Positions 33,711-44,764 of a stretch of DNA of 64,000 nt are shown one piece after another. Made by a program: the position numbers and the translations under genes. The notes under the pieces were generated by a model. It was given only the letters and a program-made list of their open reading frames with translations. It ran no database searches and had not been told where the DNA came from. The stretch comes from Methylobacterium oryzae (lineage in GTDB: Bacteria > Pseudomonadota > Alphaproteobacteria > Rhizobiales > Beijerinckiaceae). Position 1 is the stretch's first letter. Every line of letters begins with the position of its first letter. Where the stretch lies: NCBI RefSeq assembly GCF_021398735.1, contig NZ_CP090349.1, positions 3,429,001 to 3,493,000 of the forward strand. Reading direction: 5' to 3'.

Positions 33711-34511
33711 GTGAGCACCGCGCTGCCCCTCCTGCAGGTCGAGGCCCTGGAGGTCGTCTACGGCGGGGCGGTGCACGCCCTGCACGGCGTCGACCTCGCG
33801 GTCCGGGCGGGGGAGATCGTCGCCCTGGTCGGCGCCAACGGCGCCGGCAAGACGACCCTGCTGCGGGCGGTGTCGAACCTGCTGCCGGCCCTGCGCGGCC
33901 GGGTCACGGCCGGGCGCCTCGCCTATGACGGGCGCGACGTGACGCGGACCCGGACCGACGTCCTCGTCCGCGCCGGGCTCGTCGGCGTGCTGGAGGGGCG
34001 CCACTGCTTCCGGAGCCTGAGCGTCCAGGAAAACCTCGTGGCGGGCGGGCTCGGGCGCGGTACGGGCCGCGGCGGCGTGCGCGCCGATCTGGACCGGGTC
34101 TACGGCCTGTTCCCGCGGCTCGCCGCGAAGCGGGGCGTCGCCGCCGGCCTGCTCTCGGGCGGCGAGCAGCAGATGGCGGCGATCGGCCGGGCGCTGATGG
34201 GGCGGCCCCGGCTGCTCGTCCTCGACGAGCCGTCCATGGGGCTCGCTCCCCGCGTGGTCGAGGAGATCTACCGGGTGCTCGCCGGCCTGAACCGCGCCGA
34301 GGGTCTGACCCTGCTGGTGGCCGAGCAGAACGTCCACCTCGCCCTGCGCCACGCCCACCATGCCGTGGTGCTGGAGAACGGGCGCAGCGCGCTGGCCGGC
34401 ACCGCCGCGTCCCTGCGGGCGCGGGACGACGTCCGGTCCCTGTATCTCGGGGGCGCCGACGATGCCGGGGCCGCCGCGCTGCCGGAGACGGGCCGCCGCG
34501 CATCGGGCTGA
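33711..34511 (+). CDS. LivF-like ABC transporter ATP-binding protein
   Basis: 266 residues starting at GTG 33711, 7 bp after the binding-protein stop. Walker A GANGAGKTT, LivF block LVGVLEGRHCFRSLSVQENL, signature LLSGGEQQMAAIGRAL, Walker B LLVLDEPSMGLAP, switch LLVAEQNVHLAL. It completes the five-subunit importer (ATPase, permease, permease, binding protein, ATPase). Confidence 0.9.
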   Translation: MSTALPLLQVEALEVVYGGAVHALHGVDLAVRAGEIVALVGANGAGKTTLLRAVSNLLPALRGRVTAGRLAYDGRDVTRTRTDVLVRAGLVGVLEGRHCFRSLSVQENLVAGGLGRGTGRGGVRADLDRVYGLFPRLAAKRGVAAGLLSGGEQQMAAIGRALMGRPRLLVLDEPSMGLAPRVVEEIYRVLAGLNRAEGLTLLVAEQNVHLALRHAHHAVVLENGRSALAGTAASLRARDDVRSLYLGGADDAGAAALPETGRRASG

Positions 34512-34550
34512 CGGTGCCGGCCCGCGTCAGACCTCGCATCAGGCCTCGCG

Positions 34551-34772
34551 TCAGGATTCCCGGTCGGCCCGGCGCAGGGACCAGAGCAGGGTACCGTGGG
34601 CGTCGACCAGCCACAGGGCGTTCACCGCGTCGTCCTCGATCGTCAGCGAGCGGCTGTTGGCGAGGCGCACCGCCTCCTTCGCGTCCGCGGCCGTGAGCAC
34701 CTCGTCGACGCGCGGCGCGCCGATCTCACCATCCTCGCCACGGACCGCCCCGCGCAGGCGATAATCCGGCAT
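34551..34772 (-). CDS. Small hypothetical protein
   Basis: 73 residues: MPDYRLRGAVRGEDGEIG, an Ala-rich helix (VLTAADAKEAVRLANSRSL), then NALWLVDAHGTLLWSLR. The pattern of a short strand, a helix and two closing strands is like DUF6894-type small proteins, but the family is not certain. It converges with the LivF-like gene. Confidence 0.6.
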   Translation of the reverse strand: MPDYRLRGAVRGEDGEIGAPRVDEVLTAADAKEAVRLANSRSLTIEDDAVNALWLVDAHGTLLWSLRRADRES

Positions 34773-34870
34773 CCGTCGAACCCCCATCTCCCCGCGGCCG
34801 GCGCCCGTCCGGGGCGTGCCGCGGGTGCGAAGATAGGCGCCGGCGCGGCGTGTCGAGGGTCGGCGGGCCG

Positions 34871-36121
34871 CTACGGCCCGTCGCGGCTCGCCAGGATCCG
34901 CTGCGGCTCCGTGAGGAACACGGCCCGCAGCGCGGCGGCCGATTCGCGGGCCGCAAGGTCGAGGGCCCGCCGCGTCGCGGCGATCCGGGCGGCGCAGTCG
35001 CCCGAGGGGGCCGCCGCTGCGGCCATCGACCGCGCGGTGCCCGGATCCGCGGCGGGCGCGGCCGCCCCGTCCGGCCGCGCGGCCCGTGTCCGGGCGAGGA
35101 GCGGGGCGAGCCCGTGCGACGCGGGCCGCTCGGCCCGCAGCCGCGCGTCGAGCGCCACGAGGTCGCCGGCCGCGAGGAGGCCGCAGGCCGCCGCGTCCCC
35201 CGCGCCGGCCCGCTCCAGCGTCGCCAGGATCCGCTGGCCCAGGGCGCGGACGACGGCGTCGTCGGCCGACCGGAAGCGCCGCTGCAGGTAGCCGGCGGCC
35301 ATCCACCTCAACCCCGCGGCGGCCTCCGCCTCCGGCCGGCCGGCGGCGTAGCCGTCCCGGTACCACCGGGCGATCGGGTCGAGCCCCGCCGCCTCGGCTT
35401 GGCGCAGGATCGGCAGGTTCCGCAGGATCGCGGCCCGCGCCCCGGCCGCGCTCGGATCCGCGTCCAGGGTGGAATCGGGGAAGCGGTCCGGTCCGACGAC
35501 CTCGGTGACGATGCCGGCCGCGCGCAGGTCCCCGTCCGTCGGGATCCAGATCCCGGCCGGGGGCACCGCCAGCGCCCGCGTCACGAAGGCCGCCGGCAGG
35601 CCGGCGGCCCGGTAGGCCGCCCGCTCCGGCGCGGAATCCACCGGGTGCATCCGGCCCCGCGCCCCGATCTCGTAGGGGGCGTGGAAGCCGAGCCGGCCGC
35701 CGGTCGCGAGGTAGCGCGTCCGGCCGCGGATGAAGATCAGCGTGCAGGCCGAGGCGCAGGCGTCGGGGACGTAGGTGGCGAGGCCGCGGGCCGCCACGAG
35801 CGCCCCGATCGCCGCCCCCTCCTCTACGAGGCCGCCGTCGCTCGTGAGATGGATCCGGGCGATCCGCGGGTGCGCGGCGAGGATGGCCCGGACCCGCGCG
35901 GCGACCCCGGCCGCGAGATCGCCCGCGAGCCTCAGGTCCCGTCCGCCCGGCCCGACCGTGAGCCGGGCCGGGACGTCCGGCACGCCGGCCGCGCCGCGGC
36001 CCTTCGGCGGGTTTCCGGCCGCGGCCGGGCCGGCGGCACCGAGCGCCAGGGCGGGCGCCAGGGCGAGCGCGCAGGCGGCCGTCCCCGTCCAGCGCCTCCA
36101 CCCGCGGGGGAAGACCGACAT
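34871..36121 (-). CDS. ClpP-fold periplasmic protein (COG3904-like)
   Basis: 416 residues with a signal peptide (CALALAPALALGAAGPAAA). Residues about 88-150 hold the ClpP/crotonase-type core: IHLTSDGGLVEEGAAIGAL, where a Gly-rich oxyanion turn sits, then a candidate nucleophile S124 (DACASACTLIFI) flanked by two Cys, and H147 (GRLGFHAP). This matches COG3904, predicted periplasmic proteins of the ClpP superfamily. The C-terminal half is Ala/Arg-rich helices. It may be a protease or a non-catalytic relative; an aspartate to complete a triad cannot be assigned by eye. Confidence 0.75.
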   Translation of the reverse strand: MSVFPRGWRRWTGTAACALALAPALALGAAGPAAAGNPPKGRGAAGVPDVPARLTVGPGGRDLRLAGDLAAGVAARVRAILAAHPRIARIHLTSDGGLVEEGAAIGALVAARGLATYVPDACASACTLIFIRGRTRYLATGGRLGFHAPYEIGARGRMHPVDSAPERAAYRAAGLPAAFVTRALAVPPAGIWIPTDGDLRAAGIVTEVVGPDRFPDSTLDADPSAAGARAAILRNLPILRQAEAAGLDPIARWYRDGYAAGRPEAEAAAGLRWMAAGYLQRRFRSADDAVVRALGQRILATLERAGAGDAAACGLLAAGDLVALDARLRAERPASHGLAPLLARTRAARPDGAAAPAADPGTARSMAAAAAPSGDCAARIAATRRALDLAARESAAALRAVFLTEPQRILASRDGP

Positions 36122-36176
36122 GGCAGGTTTCCATCGTTCGTGGTCGGAGAGGCCGGCGCGGCCGGCAGCGACGCGC

Positions 36177-36455
36177 CTACTGGAGGTAGGCGACGAACAT
36201 CTCGGACACGGCCCGGGACGCGTAGGCTTCCGGGCTCTCGCCCCAGCGGATCGGGAAGGCCTCGGCCACCGGGCGGCCGGCGAGGATCTGCGCGACCTCG
36301 TCGGGCATCAGGCCGTCGTCGAGGGCGCTCGCGAGGGCGGCGCGTTCGTGGGAGGGATGGGAGCGGACGCTCCGGGACAGGGCCCGGCCGAGGGCGGCGG
36401 CCGGTTCGGGGCTCAGGTCGGGACGGGTGTTCCGGGTCGTGTCATAGGTCAGCAT
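36177..36455 (-). CDS. Small hypothetical protein
   Basis: 92 residues: TTRNTRPDLSPEPAAALGRAL, a helical middle and LDDGLMPDEVAQILAGRPVAEAFPIRWGESPEAYASRAV. No signal or membrane segment. No family recognised. It precedes the ClpP-fold gene by 55 bp in the same direction, so the two may be cotranscribed. Confidence 0.55.
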   Translation of the reverse strand: MLTYDTTRNTRPDLSPEPAAALGRALSRSVRSHPSHERAALASALDDGLMPDEVAQILAGRPVAEAFPIRWGESPEAYASRAVSEMFVAYLQ

Positions 36456-36968
36456 CGGTGGTCGCCTCGCGTGTCTGATGTCGTGCGCTCTCCTCCTCTT
36501 GGACGCGGCAACACGGCAGACACGGCGCAGTCATCCGGGCGAACCGTTCCTTGCTGGTGATCACGGCAAACCTCCGTTGGGCTCCGCATCAACTGTATGT
36601 CGACGCCGTCAATGTAGACGCCAGGCCCGAGAATGTGCTGCCAAATTGGCGAGGACTTGCAGCGCAGGTTGTTCGTCGAAGCCGCGAGCCGGAGCAGAAG
36701 CACGGGGTCGGCGGAGATATGCCCGGATCGCGGCCGCGATCGATCGCCGGTGCCGGTCGGCGACGGCCGGCTCCCGGGACTTGCCAAAGCCGGCGCGATG
36801 CCTGAATATCATTTTGTAACAACAACTTAGCGAAACAATGCTCCGGCAACGCGCTCGTGCGGTCGAAACCTTCTCCGCCGGGCCGGGGCATCCGGAAGAG
36901 ACTTCTCGCCGGCGCCGCCGGCGGCGGAATCGGGCCGCTACCGCGACCGGTTCGAGGGAGACGACACC
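36456..36968. other. Intergenic region, 513 bp, low GC
   Basis: GC is clearly lower here than in genes, and ORFs on both strands lack third-position G/C preference, so it is probably non-coding. The AT-rich stretch near 36800-36840 is a likely promoter for the small ORF and cysE downstream. No repeat or mobile element is visible. Confidence 0.45.
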
Positions 36969-37082
36969 ATGGCCCCGGGGACGATGATGCGGGGCGACGC
37001 CCCGGCCAATGTGGGCGTGACGGTCCAGGGGCACGACGCCCTGGAGCGCGGCCGGCCCGGCCCGTTCCGCCCCCTGCCGTGA
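36969..37082 (+). CDS. 37-residue ORF just upstream of cysE
   Basis: ATG 36969 follows a strong GAGGGAG site. All but one or two codons end in G or C, as in real genes of this genome. The product (MAPGTMMRGDAPANVGVTVQ, then a polar, Pro-rich end) has no membrane segment and no known relative. It ends 13 bp before cysE, which would suit either a leader peptide or a small partner protein. Too short for normal gene prediction. Confidence 0.45.
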   Translation: MAPGTMMRGDAPANVGVTVQGHDALERGRPGPFRPLP

Positions 37083-37095
37083 TCGGCGACGACCG

Positions 37096-37968
37096 ATGCA
37101 TCACGCTGCCCTGCCCGCCGCGGGCGCCACGATGGCCGTGGTCCAGCCGCCCCTGCGCATCACGAGCCGCAGCACCGCGGAGGCCGAAGTCTGGGCCGCC
37201 CTGCGCGCCGAGGCCGAGGCGGCCCTGATCGAGGAGCCCCTCTATGCGGGGATCATCCAGGCGACGATCCTCGACCAGCGCTCGCTGGCCCAGGCCCTCG
37301 CCTACCGCCTCGCCCACCGGCTCGGGGACGGCGACCTCGCTCGCCTGTCGATGCGCGACCTGTGCCTCTCGGCCTTCGAGGCCGACCCGCAGGCCGGCGC
37401 CCACGCGGTGCGCGACCTCGTGGCGATCCGTGAGCGCGACCCGACCTGCCGCCGCTACCTCGACCCGTTCCTGTTCTACAAGGGACTCGCCGCGCTCGAG
37501 GCGTACCGGGTCGGCCACTGGCTCTGGCACCGGGGCCGGGCGACCCTGGCGCTGCACGTCCAGAGCCGGATCTCCGAGGTGTTCGGCTGCGACATCCACC
37601 CGGCGGCCCGGATCGGTTCGGGGGTGTTCATCGACCACGCCACCGGCGTGGTGATCGGCGAGACCACGGTGATCGCCGACGACGTCTCGATCCTCCAGTC
37701 GGTGACGCTCGGGGGCAACGGCAAGGAGAGCGGCGACCGGCATCCCAAGATCGAGCGCGGGGTGCTGCTCAGCGTCGGCGCCAAGGTGCTGGGCAACATC
37801 CGCGTCGGGGCGGGCGCCAAGGTCGCGGCCGCCGCGGTGGTGCTGCAGGACGTGCCGCCCCACACGACTGTGGCGGGCGTGCCGGCCCGGGTCGTCTCGC
37901 GCCTGCCCGTCGACGAGGAGCCGGCGCTCAGCATGGACCAGTCCTTCGGCTACGGGGACGGCATCTGA
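37096..37968 (+). CDS. cysE: Serine O-acetyltransferase CysE
   Basis: 290 residues. The N-terminal helical domain carries the CysE signature (EVWAALRAEAEAALIEEPLY, ILDQRSLAQALAYRLA), followed by a left-handed beta-helix of hexapeptide repeats (FGCDIHPAARIGSGVFIDHA, VVIGETTVIADDVSI) with the catalytic His in the D-H-A motif, and the Gly-rich VTLGGNGKESGDRHPKI loop for acetyl-CoA. It makes O-acetylserine, the carbon acceptor for cysteine. It sits upstream of an encapsulin and its cysteine desulfurase, a known context of family 2 encapsulins. Confidence 0.92.
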   Translation: MHHAALPAAGATMAVVQPPLRITSRSTAEAEVWAALRAEAEAALIEEPLYAGIIQATILDQRSLAQALAYRLAHRLGDGDLARLSMRDLCLSAFEADPQAGAHAVRDLVAIRERDPTCRRYLDPFLFYKGLAALEAYRVGHWLWHRGRATLALHVQSRISEVFGCDIHPAARIGSGVFIDHATGVVIGETTVIADDVSILQSVTLGGNGKESGDRHPKIERGVLLSVGAKVLGNIRVGAGAKVAAAAVVLQDVPPHTTVAGVPARVVSRLPVDEEPALSMDQSFGYGDGI

Positions 37969-38397
37969 GACGCGCGAAAGATTTTTCCTGACAACAAAGT
38001 CGTCCGGGCGCCGCCGCCGGGCGCGACTCCGTAGAATTAAGTTCTCTGACATGCCTGTCTGAGGACGGTCGTGTCCTGTTCGTCGTGCATACCACGGGAT
38101 CCATTTCTACGAATCGATGAAAAATAGGGACATCATTCCGTTGACCCTTGGGCGAATCAGACTTTATCCAGACATCGCCGGAACAACGATGAAGTCGGCC
38201 CGGCCGAGCGTTCGACGATGGCTGTCGGACTGCTAGAGAATACATGATTTGATTGACGGTGCGGCCGCTCAAGTAGCGATCGTCGTCGCGTTCTGATCGG
38301 AACGACTTGCGTCCGCCCCGCACAGGCTGCGGGGCGCACCGCCGCCGCGCGGATCGGCGCGGCGCGCCTGAAATCCTGGATGGAGTGAGGACGAACG
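37969..38397. promoter_or_regulatory. AT-rich intergenic region before the encapsulin gene, 429 bp
   Basis: GC content is much lower than in the genes either side, with several short AT runs around 37980-38270. It most likely contains the encapsulin promoter and regulatory sites. I could not identify a specific operator. No ORF shows coding character. Confidence 0.45.
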
Positions 38398-39781
38398 ATG
38401 AGTGGACCGGGTCTGAGCGTGAGCGCCACGGCGGCACGCAATCTTGCGACGGCGACCGTCACCTCGGTCCAGAACGCGGCCAACACGCCGCGCTGGCTGC
38501 TCCGGCTCCTGCCCTTCGTGGACGTGGCGGGCGGGGTCTACCGCGTCAACCGCCGCGCCGTCGTGCTGGCCCGCCCCGGCCGGATCGATCTCGTCGCCGA
38601 GGACAAGGGGGACGGCAAGGTGATCCGTCCCGCCTCCCTGCGGGCCGTGCCGCTGTTCAGCCGGCTGGGCGATGCCGAGCTGGCGGCGCTGGCGGCCAAG
38701 TTCACCGAGAGCCGGCACAAGGCCGGAACGGTGATCCACGAGGAGGGCTCCGCCGGCCGCAGCCTCACGGTGGTGGCCGACGGCACCGTCGAGCTGACCC
38801 TGTCGGGCCCCTACAAGGGTCGCCTGCGCCAGGGGCTCGCCACGAAGGGCGACTATTTCGGCGATGCGGGCCTCGCCGGTGAGCGCGCGCCCGCCCCGGC
38901 CGTGAAGGCCCTGTCGGCCGTGACCCTCCTGACCCTCGACGCCGCCGCGGTGGAGAGCGAGGAGATCCGCGCCAAGATCGCGCAGTACCGCGAGGAGCGC
39001 GACCGCCTCAAAGGTCACACCAACTCCTACGGCGAGCAGGGGATCGAGCTGCTGGCGGTCCATACCGGCGAGCCGCGCCTGCCGACGACCTTCGTGGACT
39101 ACGAGGTCGATCCGCGCGAGTACCACCTCTCGACCATCCAGACGATCCTCAACACCCATACCCGCGTCACCGATCTCTACTCCAACGAGATCGACCAGCT
39201 CCGCGAGCAGATCCGCCTCACGGTCGACGCCGTGAAGGAGCGCGAGGAGTGGGAGCTCCTGAACAACGCGCAGTTCGGCCTTCTCGGCGAGGTCGGCCCG
39301 CGCCAGCGCATCCCCACCCGCGGCGGCCCGCCCACCCCGGACGACCTCGACGAGCTGCTGACCCTGGTCTGGAAGAAGCCCGCCTTCTTCGTGGCCCATC
39401 CCCGCGCCATCGCGGCCTTCGGCCGGGAGGCGACCCGCCGCGGCGTGCCGCCGGTCGTCGTCCACCTGTTCGGCGCGCCGTTCATCACGTGGCGCGGCGT
39501 GCCGCTGGTGCCGAGCGACAAGCTGCCGATCGACCTCGACCCGGTGACCGGGGCCGAGACCACCTCGATCCTGCTGCTGCGCGTCGGCGAGGGCGAGCAG
39601 GGCGTGGTCGGCCTGCAGAAATCGGGCGTGACCGGCGAGATCGAGCCCGGCCTGTCGGTGCGCTACATGGGCACCAACGACCACTCGATCGCCTCGCACC
39701 TCGTGACCCGCTACTTCTCGGCCGCCGTGCTGGTCGAGGACGCGATCGCCCGCCTCGATAACGTGCTGCTGGGCAACTACC

Positions 39782-39795
<14 letters not shown>
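38398..39795 (+). CDS. Family 2B encapsulin shell protein with cyclic-nucleotide-binding insertion
   Basis: 465 residues; GTGAGGACGAACG precedes the start. After an N-terminal arm comes a CNBD-like beta roll at about residues 78-190 (VPLFSRLGDAELAALAAKF, GTVIHEEGSAGRSLTVVADG, GDYFGDAGL), then the HK97-fold shell from about 205 (EQGIELLAVHTGEPRLPTTF, VDYEVDPREYHLSTIQTILN) to a C-terminus rich in the SrpI-like YMGTNDHSIASHLVTRYFS. Family 2A shells lack the CNBD; its presence makes this 2B. It should self-assemble into a closed capsid. The cargo gene overlaps its 3' end by 14 bp. Confidence 0.88.
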
Positions 39796-41776
<1,981 letters not shown>

Positions 41777-41837
41777 CCGGCGCGTCGCCGGCCGGCGGGC
41801 GCGGGGGCGTCGTGTCCGCGCCGAACCCTGCCCTGCG

Positions 41838-41897
41838 GGCGTGAGGATCCGCGCGACCCGTCGCCGACGTCCGGCGCGGCGCGCGGATCCTCACGCC
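41838..41897. terminator. 18-bp perfect inverted repeat between convergent genes
   Basis: 41838-41855 and 41880-41897 are perfectly complementary arms of 18 bp around a 24-nt loop. The right arm includes the serA stop codon at 41891-41893. It lies where the desulfurase and serA converge and should terminate both messages. Confidence 0.7.
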
Positions 41898-43111
41898 GCC
41901 GGCCGGAGATGCCGCGTCCGCACCGTGCCGTCGATGGCCCGCAGCGCGCGGAGCACCGCGTCCGCCTCGCCCGGCGGCACGGACGCGTCCACCACGACGT
42001 AGCCGAACTCGCCGTCCGTCTGCAGGTACTGCGCGTCGATGTTGAGCGACCGGCCCGAGAAGATCGCGTTGATCTGCCCGAGCACGCCGGGCACGTTCCG
42101 GTGCACGTGGAGGAACCGCGCACCCGACAGGCGCGGCGGCAGCTGGACCTGCGGGAAGTTCACGGCGCCGAGCGTCGAGCCGGTCTGGACGTAGTCGACC
42201 AGCTTGCGGGCCACCTCCGCGCCGATGCGGTCCTGGGCCTCCTCGGTCGAGCCGCCGACATGGGGGGTGAGGATCACGTTCGGCAGCCCCTGCAGGGGCG
42301 AGACGAAGCGCTCGGCGTTGGAGGTCGGCTCCACCGGGAAGACGTCGATCGCGGCCCCGGCGAGGTGACCGTCGCGCAGAGCCACCGCCAGGGCGTCCAG
42401 GTCCACGACCGTGCCGCGGCTGTTGTTAATCAGGTAGGCGCCCGGCTTCATCGCGCGGATCCGCTCCGCGCCCATCAGCCCGTGAGTCAGCGGCGTCTCC
42501 GGGACGTGCAGGCTGACCACGTCGCTCACGGCGAGCAGGGCCTCGAAGCTCTCGGCCGGCTCGGTGTTCCCGTGGCGCAGCTTGTCGGTGAGGTCGTAGA
42601 AGATGACGCGCATGCCCATCGCCTCGGCGAGGTTCGAGAGCTGCGCGCCGATATTGCCGTAACCGACGATGCCGAGCGTCTTGCCGCGCACCTCGAAGGC
42701 GCCGGTGGCCGACTTGTCCCAGCCGCCTTCATGGGCCGCGACCGAGCGCGGCACGATGCGCCGGAGCAGCATCACGATCTCGCCGATCGTCAGTTCGGCG
42801 ACGCTGCGCGTGTTCGAGAACGGCGCGTTGAACACGGGCAGGCCGCGGGCGCGCGCCGTCTCGAGGTCGACCTGGTTGGTCCCGACGCTGAAGCAGCCGA
42901 TGGCGGCGAGGTCGGGCAGGGCGTCGAGAAGCGCGGCGGTGACCTGCGTGCGCGAGCGGATGCCGAGGACGGTGACGTCGGCCAGTTCGCCGGCGTCCCC
43001 GGGGCTGACCGCGCGCGACAGCTGCCGGATGGCGCCGATCCCGGCCTGGGTGAAGATCCTGGACGCTGTCGGCGCTATGCTTTCGGTCAGAACGACGCGC
43101 TCGGTCGACAC
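41891..43111 (-). CDS. serA: D-3-phosphoglycerate dehydrogenase SerA
   Basis: 406 residues from GTG 43111, preceded by GGAGG at good spacing. NAD-binding motif GIVGYGNIG at about 147-155; catalytic residues R232 (NNSRGT), E261 (VFPVEP) and H284 (LTPHVGGST); C-terminal ACT domain (about 335-406) for serine feedback. The 406-residue length and the LPNVILTPHVGGSTEEAQ block match the E. coli-type enzyme. It makes the first intermediate of serine synthesis, and thus feeds CysE, which lies 4 kb away. Confidence 0.92.
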   Translation of the reverse strand: MSTERVVLTESIAPTASRIFTQAGIGAIRQLSRAVSPGDAGELADVTVLGIRSRTQVTAALLDALPDLAAIGCFSVGTNQVDLETARARGLPVFNAPFSNTRSVAELTIGEIVMLLRRIVPRSVAAHEGGWDKSATGAFEVRGKTLGIVGYGNIGAQLSNLAEAMGMRVIFYDLTDKLRHGNTEPAESFEALLAVSDVVSLHVPETPLTHGLMGAERIRAMKPGAYLINNSRGTVVDLDALAVALRDGHLAGAAIDVFPVEPTSNAERFVSPLQGLPNVILTPHVGGSTEEAQDRIGAEVARKLVDYVQTGSTLGAVNFPQVQLPPRLSGARFLHVHRNVPGVLGQINAIFSGRSLNIDAQYLQTDGEFGYVVVDASVPPGEADAVLRALRAIDGTVRTRHLRPAA

Positions 43112-43331
43112 GGTCTGTCCTCCCTCTACGGACGGGATGGGATCCGCGACCTTGGCGCCGGCGCGGCGCAGCGGCAAGGGCGGCGCGGGCGGGACGGGGT
43201 TGCGGGCGCGCGGCGCGGGCCGCCCTCCCCGCCCCGCGGCGGACGGCCCGGCCCCGTCGTCTCGACGGCGCGCGCCGGGCCTGCCAGTGTCCGCCTCCCG
43301 GCGGCCGAGGCCGCGGAGCGACAGGTGCACC

Positions 43332-44351
43332 ATGACCGGATCGACAGCCCGGGCCGTGATCGTCCAGCCCGGCGGCGGCTTCGACGCGGTGACCTTCGGC
43401 GAGCGGCCCGTGCCGGAGCCCGGGCCCGGCGCGATCACCGTCCGCCTGCGGGCGAGCTCCCTCAACTACCACGACTACGCGGTGGTCAGCGGGATGTGGG
43501 GCCCGAGCGAGCCGCGCATCCCGATGTCCGACGGGGCCGGAGAGGTCGAGGCCGTGGGGCCGGGCGTGACCGAGTTCGCCGTGGGCGACCGGGTGGTCAG
43601 CACGTTCTTCCCGACCTGGCTGGAGGGCACGCCGCGCGTCGAGGGCTTCGCCACCGTGCCGGGCGACGGGGTCGACGGCTACGCCCGCGGGGGCGTAACC
43701 GCGCCCGCCACCGCCTTCACCCGCGCCCCGCGGGGCTGGGACCACGCCGAGGCGGCGACGCTGACCACCGCCGCGCTCACCGCGTGGCGGGCGCTGCACG
43801 CCGATGCCGGCCTGAAGAGCGGCGACGTGGTGCTGGTGCAGGGCACCGGCGGCGTGTCGCTGTTCGGCCTGCAATTCGCCAAGGCGGCGGGGGCCACGGT
43901 GATCGCCACCTCCTCCAGCGACGCCAAGCTGGAGCGCCTGCGCGGTCTCGGCGCCGACCACGTCATCAACTACCGCACCGACCCGGCCTGGGGCGAGACC
44001 GCCCGGCGCCTGACCGACGGGCGCGGCGTCGACCACGTCCTCGACGTCGGCGGCCCGGCGACGCTGGAGCAGTCCATGGCCGCCGCGCGGGTCGCCGGCC
44101 ACGTCTCGGTGATCGGAATCCTCTCGGGGGTCGCGGGCGAGCTGCCGCTGGTGCCGGCGCTCCTGAAGCAGATCCGGCTGCAGGGCGTGCTGGTCGGCAG
44201 CCGGCGCCACCAGATCGAGATGATCCGCGGCATCGACGCCTGCGGGCTGCGGCCGGTCATCGACCGCCGCTTCCCCCTCGACGACCTCGTCGCGGCGTTC
44301 CGCCACCAGGAGAGCAACCGTCACTTCGGCAAGATCTGCGTCGAGATCTGA
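43332..44351 (+). CDS. Zinc-independent MDR dehydrogenase (quinone-oxidoreductase-like)
   Basis: 339 residues. The medium-chain dehydrogenase fold is shown by SLNYHDYAVVSG, the NADP-binding motif VQGTGGVSLFGLQFAK and IATSSSDAKLERLRGLGADH. The structural and catalytic zinc ligands are not evident, so it belongs to the quinone oxidoreductase/enoyl reductase side of the family. Substrate unknown. It is divergent from serA. Confidence 0.8.
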   Translation: MTGSTARAVIVQPGGGFDAVTFGERPVPEPGPGAITVRLRASSLNYHDYAVVSGMWGPSEPRIPMSDGAGEVEAVGPGVTEFAVGDRVVSTFFPTWLEGTPRVEGFATVPGDGVDGYARGGVTAPATAFTRAPRGWDHAEAATLTTAALTAWRALHADAGLKSGDVVLVQGTGGVSLFGLQFAKAAGATVIATSSSDAKLERLRGLGADHVINYRTDPAWGETARRLTDGRGVDHVLDVGGPATLEQSMAAARVAGHVSVIGILSGVAGELPLVPALLKQIRLQGVLVGSRRHQIEMIRGIDACGLRPVIDRRFPLDDLVAAFRHQESNRHFGKICVEI

Positions 44352-44353
44352 GC

Positions 44354-44367
44354 GGTCCGGCCGGACC
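44354..44367 (+). terminator. 14-bp palindrome after the dehydrogenase gene
   Basis: GGTCCGGCCGGACC is a perfect palindrome beginning 2 bp after the stop and 33 bp before the convergent DUF1127 gene. It can form only a tight hairpin and may act as a pause or binding site. Confidence 0.35.
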
Positions 44368-44399
44368 CGAGGCGGTGCAGCGGGCGGTGCGGCGGGCGT

Positions 44400-44627
44400 T
44401 CAGCGGAAGGCGATCCCGAGCCCACCGGGTATCATCAGGGCCCGGGGCGTCTCGGCCTGGCTCGGCGGCGGCGGCACGTGCGCGCAGCCGTTCTCGCAGA
44501 ACGTGCGGAGTGCGCGCCGGTCGAGGCCGATGTCGCTCAGCATCTCGTCGTCGAGGGCCGAGAGAATGCGAAGATTTCGCGCCGCGATGCGGCTCTTCCG
44601 GGCAGATTTCAGGAACGAGAGGATCAT
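44400..44627 (-). CDS. DUF1127 domain small protein
   Basis: 75 residues from ATG 44627, preceded by GGAGG. The segment SALDDEMLSDIGLDRRALR is the DUF1127 signature, found in short alphaproteobacterial proteins, some of which bind RNA and affect phosphate/carbon metabolism. The C-terminus has one CENGC motif (two Cys). Confidence 0.8.
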   Translation of the reverse strand: MILSFLKSARKSRIAARNLRILSALDDEMLSDIGLDRRALRTFCENGCAHVPPPPSQAETPRALMIPGGLGIAFR

Positions 44628-44764
44628 GATCCAGCCTCCGTTGCGCCGAAAGATCCGTGGTTTGTCCACGATCGGCCGGATCAGCGTCGCTTTAATGCGG
44701 ACTATGCGCATCCTCCGTTCGGATTAAGGGTGGCGCGCGGCGCGAATATTTTTGCCGGAGTGCG

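Noticed and set aside
30278..33718. A 1146-codon minus-strand open frame across the LivGHMK-type genes
   Set aside because: It is the antisense shadow of well-supported plus-strand transporter genes; its protein is a His/Glu/Arg/Gly-rich string with no domain.
34512..34550. Short direct repeats (CCTCGCxTCAG-like) after the LivF-like gene
   Set aside because: Only two or three imperfect copies over 35 bp; more likely chance in GC-rich DNA than a functional element.
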